Origin: Dactylorhiza incarnata
Lineage: Eukaryota; Streptophyta; Magnoliopsida; Asparagales; Orchidaceae
Direction of reading: 5' to 3'
NCBI GenBank assembly: GCA_033032865.1
Contig: JAWHQI010000001.1
Location: 704,001 to 768,000, forward strand
Length of the DNA stretch: 64,000 nucleotides
The translations under genes and the position numbers were made by a program. The notes below the pieces were generated by a model that worked only from the letters and a program-made list of their open reading frames with translations, had not been told where the DNA came from and did not search any database. This document shows, in pieces, positions 55,376-63,400 of the stretch (position 1 is the stretch's first letter; the number at the start of each line of letters is the position of its first letter).

Positions 55376-55793
55376 TTTTCTTTTGGCGTTGGGTCTCATG
55401 TTTGTTCTCTATTTGTAGAGATAGTGGTTTGTAAGTTTTGTTTTCAATCATTTTGGTCTTTGTGATTTCTCATTTAAATAGCTATTTAATTTTCTGGCAC
55501 TCTTGCAATTATACGACTTTGTGTTTCCATATTTGAAAGTCTTAACTCTTTGTGGCTAATCAAATTAATATTGCTTTATAAATATCAATTGTTGCAAGTA
55601 AACCGTCGGATTCATGCATGGTTGCACGTAGTTTCGCTCACTATTTCCCTGTCATATAGGACCGTTCTGCGTCACGTCTCTGGTGCATCACACCGAGTTA
55701 ATATTATCTACAGAACTATCTATCACCAGTATTCTATCATTTATGCAGTCAATTAATATTATAAGACAATAAATGTGTTGCCTTGATAAAGTG
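55376..55793. other. T-rich, intron-like DNA up to SIRE-K
   Basis: No gene seen. Its last five bases AAGTG (55789-55793) are the left target copy of SIRE-K. Confidence 0.45.
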
Positions 55794-57143
55794 TGTTGGG
55801 AAAATGATTTCTCTTAACCCCTTGAATTAAGTTGAATATGAATTCTAAGAAAGAAAAACAAGGTTAAGTAAATATGCGTCGAATAGTATTCGACGCAACG
55901 TCGAGCTGTAGTTGACGTTCCCTTCAGATTAAGTCGAAGTAACTTTAGGAAGATTTTCGACGTATGTGTTGTCGACGCTACTCTGATTTCTAGTCGACGC
56001 TACTCTGATTTCTAGTCGACGCATATAGAGAAGTCGACGCACCTTAGTCGACGCACCTTCCTTATTCTTCTCTCGACGTCCAGCCAGGATGAATTCGACG
56101 CTTACGTCGAATGGTAATCGACGCACGTCGATTTATATGACAGATTTAAATATGCGCCAGATCTCTTTCCTTCTTTCAGTAGATCTAATTTATATGGAAT
56201 AATGTTAATATTTTATAGCCGTTCTGAATCATTCTTTCCTTCTATTTGATTCTTGGCTAATCTGATAAAACTCATTATGGATATTATTCGAATTTGGAAT
56301 GAATTCTTTCCTTCTATTGGTATGCTAATTATGGAAATATTTCTATTCTTCCAATTCTCTGACTGCTAATTAATTATCCTCCTATAACATTATTTTTACA
56401 CAGAGCTATAAATAAAGAGGAGGTCGGCAGAAAATAAGCAGTTGAGTGATCCACCACATACATTTGAAATAGAGGAAAAGCTCCCAAGAGAATAGAAAGA
56501 AAAACTGAGAAAAGAGATAGTGTGCTGCAGAGAAAAAGCCTTCATCTTCTCCTTCTTCTTCAGAACCCATTCTACTGCAAACTCTGAAAGTTCTCTCAAA
56601 AGAGAGAAAAGTTTTTACAATCTCCTTCTCACTATAGAAGAGAGATTTTCATTCACTACTTCTTGTGCTACCAATCTTCTTGCTAGAAAGAAGATTCATT
56701 CTTGTTCTTATTTCTTTCTTTCTTTCTTTCTTACTTATAACATTGTAAAAGAGTTTTTAGAATCTCTCTTCAAAAAATTTAGTGTACTGGTTCTAAGAGT
56801 CTCCTTGTCAAAAGACTCAGTTGGTTCTAAGAGTCTCCTTGTCAAAAGACTCAGGGTGGTTCTAAGAGTCTCCTTATCAAAAGACTCGGTACAAGATAGT
56901 GAATTCCTACCAAGGGGGTAGAAGAGTGGACTACCCAAAGTTTGGGGAACCACTATATTTTCTTGTGTTGTGCTGTGATTTTTTTTCTTGCATTTACTTT
57001 CTTTACTTGTTTAATTCTTGTTGATGTGTGAGAAGCTATAATCTGTGATCATACACATATATATTAACTCTGCACAAAATAATTTTTAATCTCTATTCAC
57101 CCCCCCTCTAGAGAATTCTAGTGAGGTAAACTGTGCACTTTCA
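55794..57143 (+). repeat. 5' LTR of SIRE-K
   Basis: 1350 bp, TGTTGGGA...CACTTTCA. Palindromes at 55875-56130, TATAAATA at 56407-56414, short direct repeats GGTTCTAAGAGTCTCCTT / CAAAAGACTC three times (56785-56890), and CACCCCCCCTCTAGAG (57098-57113). It has one more copy of the 22-bp unit TCGACGCTACTCTGATTTCTAG than the 3' LTR. Confidence 0.93.
55875..56414 (+). promoter_or_regulatory. SIRE-K LTR promoter region: GTCGACGCA palindromes and TATA box
   Basis: TGCGTCGAATA-G-TATTCGACGCA (55875-55897) is a perfect inverted repeat with 11-bp arms. About ten further GTCGACGC / GCGTCGA half-sites run to 56130. TATAAATA is at 56407. Confidence 0.7.
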
Positions 57144-57244
57144 ATTGGTATCAGAGGGAGGTTGATCTAAAAAGGATAACTCCTTGATCAAAAAGATCTT
57201 ACCTCTCATATATATATATATATTTTTCAAAACTATTTTATCAT
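57144..57244 (+). promoter_or_regulatory. Primer-binding site and leader of SIRE-K
   Basis: TGGTATCAGAGGG (57146-57158) follows the LTR end ATT. The leader has an (AT)n run at 57211-57224. The gag ATG is at 57245. Confidence 0.85.
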
Positions 57245-59593
57245 ATGACACAAATAAAAAATTATGCTTCCACCAGACCTCCAATGTGCAATCTTGAAAA
57301 GTTTGCAATTTGGAAAACAAGAATTAGAATTTATATGAATTCCATTGATGCTGACTTGTTTGATATTACTATGACAGGTCCCCCAAAGCCTTATAGAAAG
57401 GATACAAATGACAATGTCACACAAACACTTGTTCCAAGATCTGAGTGGACAGAAGATGAAAAGAAGGCAAGAACATATGATCTAAAGGCCATGAACATAC
57501 TCGTCTCAACTCTCTCAGATGACATTTTTCAAAAGGTTGTTGACTGTGAATCATCCAAAGAAATTTGGGATGCTCTCACAAAGATGGTGGAAGGAAGTGC
57601 TGATGAAAAGAAAGATAAAAAGGCTCTATTGATCTCTCAATATGAGAACTTCCAAAAGAAGGCTGAAGAAAGCATCTCTGAAATGTATGACAGATTCAGT
57701 CTGATCATCAATCAACTAAGAGACTTGGATAGAGAAATCTCTCTCACTGAGATTAATGACAAATTGCTAATGAGTCTCCCTAGTTCATGGGACTCAAGAA
57801 TTTGGGCAATAAGAGACACAGGAGGACAAAAAGAGATCTCAACAGATGCTCTCTTAGGAAAACTCAGATCCTATGAGCAGTTGCTGAAAACTAGAGAGGA
57901 GAAGGAAAGAATCGAAAACACTCCAACTTCTTCAAAAAGCAGGAACATTGCTCTAAAGGCAACAGAAGAAGGAACCCCTGTCACTGAGGAAGAATTATTC
58001 AGTTTCTTGGCCAGAAGATTTAAGAAATGGGTCAAGACAGATGGATCAAAAAGGAGGGAGTCAAAACCAAGGTATGACAAAACCCCCACTAAAGAAATTA
58101 TTTGCTATTCTTGCAGGAAACCTGGACACATTGCCCCAGAATGTCCAGAGAATGCTGAAACAGAAAAGGATCTGAAAAAGAAAGATCTGAAGAAAAAGGG
58201 AAAGAAGAAAGAAAGAGGCTTCATTGCAGAAGTCTGGAGTGAAACAAACTCTGAGGATAGTTCATCCTCTAAGAGTGACAATGAAGAATCTAGGCGAAAA
58301 GACCTATGCTTGATGGCCTTTGAAGACTCAAAGAATGATGATAAATCATGGAGTGAAACAGGATCAGAAGAAAGCATATCTTCTGATGATGAAAAAGAAA
58401 AGAACCTCATTCTCATTGAGGAATCTGAGGATGAGGATGAGGTAAGCATGTTTGATGAAATGGATTTTCAAAGTGATAATTTTAGAAATGATTTTATGGG
58501 AATGTACCTAGATCAACTAAAAACAAAACAAGAAATTAAAGATCTAAAAGAACAAATCAATGTAGCTAAAAATCAGAGAAACACAGAAATTAAATCCTCT
58601 AAAGATTATGAATCAATAGCTAGCAGAATAGAAAAGGAAATAGAAAGGGCTAGAATAGAAAATCAGTTCCTTAAGGATAAAGTAACCCAGGCAAAAGCCT
58701 TTGAAGAATCAATAAAAATGAGAAGCCAAACTCTTAAGGAAATCACTGAAAAACAAACAATAAGACACAACCATCTTGGGTTAGGGGCTGATCCCTCAAT
58801 CAGCCTAATTCCATCCAACAAACCTGCTTGGATGAGCCCTGTAAAATTCACTAAACCTGTCAAAATGACAAACCAAGAAAAAGACCCAAAAGATAAGGAA
58901 GAAAACTCCTTTAAAGAAATAAAGGAATTTGATGAAACATCTTATTATTCAGCTGATGACTCACAAACTTCATCTGAAGAAACAATCAAACCAAGAAAAA
59001 CAAGACATAAAGGAGTAAAAACAGAGAAAGGCAAAATGAAAATTTATGAAGATACAGTTGCGTCGACTTCATATCGACGCATGCACGATAGTGCGTCGAC
59101 TTCTACTCAACGCAATCTCTCAGATGCTTCGACCTCTTCTAGATGGATGAACAAAAGCACGTCGACTTCCAATCGACGCAACTTTTTCTATGCGTCGAAA
59201 TCAGATCGACACCATCTGGAGAAAGCGCCGAATACAAATCAACGTGACTATCAACATGCGTCGAATGGATATCGACGCACAAAAATTCAGAACAATTTAA
59301 ACATCTTTCCTCCAAAAGTCTTTCATCCTAACCCTTATTCAGGACCCATTCATCCTGATCATAATTTCTATCCTAATCAACATTCTAACCAAAATTTTTA
59401 CCCAAAACTCGGTAACCAAACTTCCCATCCTAATGAAACCTTCTATCCTAATCAACACTGGTATCCTAGTCAACACTTCTATTCACCTTTAAACTCAAAC
59501 TCTCACAAAAGTAAGATACTCAAGTGTTACATATGCAACAAAAATGGCCACCTTGCCAAAAAGTGTTGGTATAATCAATCAAATTGGTCTTAA
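57245..59593 (+). CDS. gag: SIRE-K gag, intact
   Basis: 782 codons without interruption. N-terminal UBN2-type capsid region (residues about 15-225, with SEWTEDEKKA, SDDIFQKVVDC, ISEMYDRFSLIINQL, LTEINDKLLMSLPSSW); knuckle 1 CYSCRKPGHIAPEC (about 286-299); acidic and coiled-coil region (about 330-520); a palindrome-encoded Ser/Arg repeat (about 605-680, with AST-S.RR units); an Asn/His/Tyr-Pro repeat with FYPNQH (about 690-750); and knuckle 2 CYICNKNGHLAKKC near residue 761. It is longer than usual copia gag because of the repeats between the knuckles. The open frame in an otherwise pol-less element suggests that Gag was kept under selection, or that the copy is recent. Confidence 0.95.
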   Translation: MTQIKNYASTRPPMCNLEKFAIWKTRIRIYMNSIDADLFDITMTGPPKPYRKDTNDNVTQTLVPRSEWTEDEKKARTYDLKAMNILVSTLSDDIFQKVVDCESSKEIWDALTKMVEGSADEKKDKKALLISQYENFQKKAEESISEMYDRFSLIINQLRDLDREISLTEINDKLLMSLPSSWDSRIWAIRDTGGQKEISTDALLGKLRSYEQLLKTREEKERIENTPTSSKSRNIALKATEEGTPVTEEELFSFLARRFKKWVKTDGSKRRESKPRYDKTPTKEIICYSCRKPGHIAPECPENAETEKDLKKKDLKKKGKKKERGFIAEVWSETNSEDSSSSKSDNEESRRKDLCLMAFEDSKNDDKSWSETGSEESISSDDEKEKNLILIEESEDEDEVSMFDEMDFQSDNFRNDFMGMYLDQLKTKQEIKDLKEQINVAKNQRNTEIKSSKDYESIASRIEKEIERARIENQFLKDKVTQAKAFEESIKMRSQTLKEITEKQTIRHNHLGLGADPSISLIPSNKPAWMSPVKFTKPVKMTNQEKDPKDKEENSFKEIKEFDETSYYSADDSQTSSEETIKPRKTRHKGVKTEKGKMKIYEDTVASTSYRRMHDSASTSTQRNLSDASTSSRWMNKSTSTSNRRNFFYASKSDRHHLEKAPNTNQRDYQHASNGYRRTKIQNNLNIFPPKVFHPNPYSGPIHPDHNFYPNQHSNQNFYPKLGNQTSHPNETFYPNQHWYPSQHFYSPLNSNSHKSKILKCYICNKNGHLAKKCWYNQSNWS
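59057..59285. repeat. SIRE-K palindromes inside gag, translated as AST-S.RR repeats
   Basis: GCGTCGACTTCATATCGACGCA, GCGTCGACTTCTACTCAACGCA, CGTCGACTTCCAATCGACGCA, GCGTCGAAATCAGATCGACAC and GCGTCGAATGGATATCGACGCA lie in one frame. Each half-site pair reads A-S-(T/K/N)-S-x-(R/Q)-R. The DNA motif and the peptide repeat coincide. Confidence 0.88.
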
Positions 59594-60045
59594 AACCCAG
59601 TCCTAGGCTACCTTAGAAACCTTTAGGATTAAGAAGAGATAAAAAGAAATAAACACCCAGAACTTTTCAGGAAAATTAAAAGTCACGTCGACTTCTAATC
59701 GACGCAACGTCGATAACTCAGATCAATAAGCACAATCGACGCATGCGTCGACTGCTATCGACGCATACGTCGATAAGAAACCCTTGCATCTCAAAGCAGA
59801 CTAAATCGACGCTCACGTTGAATTCCACTCGACGTAACGTCGACCTCATAAAAACGAGCGGCAATGCTAAATTATTTTCGGTCACATCCACTGAAGTACC
59901 GAATAAACCTCGAATTGAGTCCAATTTCGACGCTTCACCTGACTTAAAAAGACTCTTCAGTTAGAAACCTTCACGACACTGCCTCTTTCATTCTTCGTGC
60001 TCCTCAGACCAGCTAATCTCTTCCTCTCTCCTTCACTAACCTAAA
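59594..60045 (+). promoter_or_regulatory. Spacer with palindromes upstream of the SIRE-K 3' ORF
   Basis: CGTCGACTTCTAATCGACG, the perfect TCGACGCATGCGTCGA (59736-59751), ATCGACGCATACGTCGAT, and degenerate copies lie at 59685-59845. A weak TATA-like CATAAAAA is near 59847. The leader then becomes pyrimidine-rich up to ATG 60046. No pol remnant is recognisable here. The promoter role is inferred by analogy with SIRE-A and SIRE-G. Confidence 0.5.
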
Positions 60046-61736
60046 ATGGCTCCCAAGACCAACTCAGGCTTCGACATTGACCTTGAGTCCTTCCAAGCTG
60101 CCGCAGAAAACTACAAGAGCATCATTGCTCTCTTTACTGAAGCAGGACTGGACAAACTCATCTCCACTAGGTGCAAGCTCCTGGAATCAGAGCTCACAGA
60201 GCTAATAACTCATGTTCAGATATCTGAACAAGGAAAAATCCAGGGAACACTATATGAGACACCAGTCTCAATCTCAGCAGAACATATTAGGGCCACCTTT
60301 GATCTTCCATCAGGTATATCCTACTATCATCTTAGTTTAAAAGAAATAAGGAAAGACAATGAGCCTCTAAAAGAATGACTAAACAAGTCTTGATTATTCC
60401 CCTAATAGGTGATGAATCCATTGAACTCACACCTGATGAAATCAAGCATTTGCTCACCACCATGAAATTCTCAAAAGATAGACCAATCCATCTGAAAAAG
60501 GTAGACTTTTCTGATGAATATAGGCTGCTGGCTGATATAGTAGGGAAAGTTCTACTGTGCAAGATCTCAGCACATGATGCAGTACCAAAACAACAACTGA
60601 ACATCATGGGGGCCCTTGTGTTGAAGAAGAAGGTAGACTGGGCCACATGGCTACTCAAGATGATAGGCTCTAAATACTCTTACAAAGAGAATGCCTACAT
60701 GAGAATCATGAGTCAAGTCCTCTTCCATTCCTTTCCTGACCTATGTAGGTCAAAAGGAATCCCCATTCCTCCAGGGAAGAGGATGTCAATTGCTCTCTTT
60801 TCTAAATGGACCAGGCAAATCCCTAAGCCTGGTTCCATCCCTGAAAGATCTCCCTCTCCCTCTAACTCTCCTGCTCATCCTCCTCCTCCTCCTCCTTCAA
60901 CAAATCTCTCATCATCCATACAATCACAAATACCACCTCAATCACATGCCCAAGTCTCATCTATTCCTCCACTTCCTCCATCAAATATACCTCCTCAAGA
61001 TGATAGAATCCCCTCTCCACATCCATTATCTCCTCCTCCTCCTCTATCACCTCTTCCTCCACCATCACCTCCTCATCAACTCTCATCACCATCTGAATCC
61101 ACTGAGGCTCTCATCACCCATTGCATACAATCCACAGCTCAAAGATTCCAAGCAATGCTAGATGAGCATTGCTCCCAGATTCATTCCTCCATCCTTCACA
61201 TGCACACCCAAATAGATGGGGTCAGTGCCTCTGTGCAAGATCTGAAATCTTCTCTCTCTTCCTCTAGAGTGACTAGGTCTTTCTTAACCTCCTTGGCCAA
61301 GAAGGTCAAGAAGGGGGAGAATCTAGATGAAGAGCAACCCTCCAATCCTAAATCTCTCTCTCATAAGTCCCCTCCTCCAAAATCTGACAAAATCCTTGGG
61401 AATGAGACAGTACCTGAGCTACATAATGATGAACAAACAATAGAGGTACTCAACATAGCAAGGGATGCTGCAAATCAAATGGCACTACTACAAGGGGAGG
61501 GAAGCAGAGCAGAAAATGAGGCTGCAAAGGAAGATGGTGAGAAAGATAAAGAAACTGAACTTCAGGGGGAGCTGGAAGCTGTGTTTATAAATGAAGCTGA
61601 GACTCAGGGGGAGCAAATGGCTGAGACCCAGGGGGAGCTAGGAGAACTTCCTACAAATGAGAAAGAGAAACTCTCCTCCCCTAAAACAGTAGTATTCAAG
61701 AGAAAGAGAAAGACCCCTCCTACCCCTCCTGAGTAA
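60046..61736 (+). pseudogene. SIRE-K 3' ORF ('env-like' plant mobile-element protein), one frame change
   Basis: Two overlapping frames: 60046-60378 (110 codons, SGFDIDLESFQ start, parallel to DAGFDIDMDSFAQ in SIRE-G) and 60375-61736 (453 codons). They overlap at ATGA, so the second starts inside the stop of the first. The second has the conserved LLADIVGKVLLCKISAHD block, then a Pro-rich linker (about residues 155-245 of the second frame), a possible coiled coil (about 255-300) and an acidic Glu-rich tail with repeats of TQGE, ending FKRKRKTPP. SIRE-G has one frame across this region, so either a single-base indel or a restart/shift signal explains the break. No membrane segment seen. Function unknown. 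Confidence 0.75.
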
Positions 61737-61943
61737 TATTTGAAAACAATGCTGATATATTTTTGAGTACTAATTGGAATGAACATGACATATATTTATA
61801 TGATTCTGGAACATTTGATCTCTTCTTCTAAATTTCACTTTTTGATTATTTGATATATTTCTTTTCTATACAAATGCTGTGCTGGATTGATTTTATGCTA
61901 GTACAATTCCCTCTAAATAGGGTTAAGACAAATAGGGGGAGAT
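61737..61943 (+). other. SIRE-K 3' untranslated part and polypurine tract
   Basis: AT-rich, ending AAATAGGGGGAGAT directly before the 3' LTR. Confidence 0.75.
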
Positions 61944-63180
61944 TGTTGGGAAAATGATTTCTCTTAACCCCTTGAATTAAGTTGAATATGAATTCTAAGA
62001 AAGAAAAACAAGGTTAAGTAAATATGCGTCGAATAGTATTCGACGCAACGTCGAGCTGTAGTTGACGTTCCCTTCAGATTAAGTCGAAGTAACTTTAGGA
62101 AGATTTCGACGTATGTGTTGTCGACGCTACTCTGATTTCTAGTCGACGCATATAGAGAAGTCGACGCACCTTAGTCGACGCACCTTCCTTATTCTTCTCT
62201 CGACGTCCAGCCAGGATGAATTCGACGCTTACGTCGAATGGTAATCGACGCACGTCGATTTATATGACAGATTTAAATATGCGCCATATCTCTTTCCTTC
62301 TTTCAGTAGATCTAATTTATATGGAATAATGTTAATATTTTATAGCCGTTCTGAATCATTCTTTCCTTCTATTTGATTCTTGGCTAATCTGATAAAACTC
62401 ATTATGGATATTATTCGAATTTGGAATGAATTCTTTCCTTCTATTGGTATGCTAATTATGGAAATATTTCTATTCTTCCAATTCTCTGACTGCTAATTAA
62501 TTATCCTCCCATAGCATTATTTTTACACAGAGCTATAAATAAAGAGGAGGTCGGCAGAAAATAAGCAGTTGAGTGATCTACCACATACATTTGAAATAGA
62601 GGAAAAGCTCCCAAGAGAATAGAAAGAAAAACTGAGAAAAGAGATAGTGTGCTGCAGAGAAAAAGCCTTCATCTTCTCCTTCTTCTTCAGAAGCCATTCT
62701 ACTGCAAACTCTGAAAGTTCTCTCAAAAGAGAGAAAAGTTTTTACAATCTCCTTCTCACTATAGAAGAGAGATTTTCATTCACTACTTCTTGTGCTTCCA
62801 ATCTTCTTGCTAGGAAAAAGATTCATTCTTGTTCTTATTTCTTTCTTTCTTACTTATAACATTGTAAAAGAGTTTTTAGAATCTCTCTTCAAAAAATTCA
62901 GTGTACTGGTTCTAAGAGTCTCCTTGTCAAAAGACTCAGTTGGTTCTAAGAGTCTCCTTGTCAAAAGACTCAGGGTGGTTCTAAGAGTCTCCTTATCAAA
63001 AGACTCAGTACAAGATAGTGAATTCCTACCAAGGGGGTAGAAGAGTGAACTACCCAAAGTTTGGGGAACCACTATATTTTCTTGTGTTGTGCTGTGATTT
63101 CTTTTCTTGCATTTACTTTCTTTACTTGTTTAATTCTTGTTGATGTGTGGGAAGCTATAATCTGTGATCATACACATATA
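61944..63180 (+). repeat. 3' LTR of SIRE-K, shortened at its 3' end
   Basis: Matches the 5' LTR to position 57061 (…ACACATATA) and then stops. The last 80 or so bases, including the C-tract, CTCTAGAG and terminal CA, are missing. The host copy of AAGTG follows almost at once. Confidence 0.88.
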
Positions 63181-63398
63181 AAAGTGTGTTTATAATCATT
63201 ATTCTAATATACTTTTTGGTTAATTATCTTTCTTTTGGATTTTTAATTGTCTGAAGTCTGCCTTTATTTTATAAATTTCCATATAATATTGTCCAAATAC
63301 CTGATTAGTGTTTCCACAAACTATATTGGTCTCTTGAACTTTTCAAATTTGAGATATTGTGACAACTATTTGTTTTAACGATTATGTTATTTGTGCAG
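63181..63398 (+). other. Intron end upstream of the EBP2 start
   Basis: T-rich DNA ending TTATTTGTGCAG (acceptor AG at 63397-63398), two bases before the ATG at 63401. It indicates a 5'-UTR intron in which SIRE-K lies. The matching donor is not certain (candidate near 55361). Confidence 0.55.
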
Positions 63399-63400
63399 AA

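Larger units (their letters stand above)
55794..63180 (+). mobile_element. SIRE-K: pol-less Sirevirus derivative with gag and 3' ORF
   Basis: 7.4 kb: LTR 55794-57143, primer-binding site, intact gag, palindrome spacer, 3' ORF (one shift), polypurine tract, LTR 61944-63180. No protease, integrase, RT or RNase H motif occurs between the gag stop (59593) and the 3' ORF (60046). The target duplication AAGTG appears at 55789-55793 and just after the 3' LTR (about 63182-63186). The 3' LTR lacks the last 80 or so bases. It would need Pol from a relative such as SIRE-G, whose LTR end and primer-binding site it resembles. Confidence 0.93.

Noticed and set aside
56396..56953. ORFs in the SIRE-K 5' LTR (and copies at 62523-63072)
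   Set aside because: Present only because the LTR is duplicated; composed of GGTTCTAAGAGTCTCC direct repeats.
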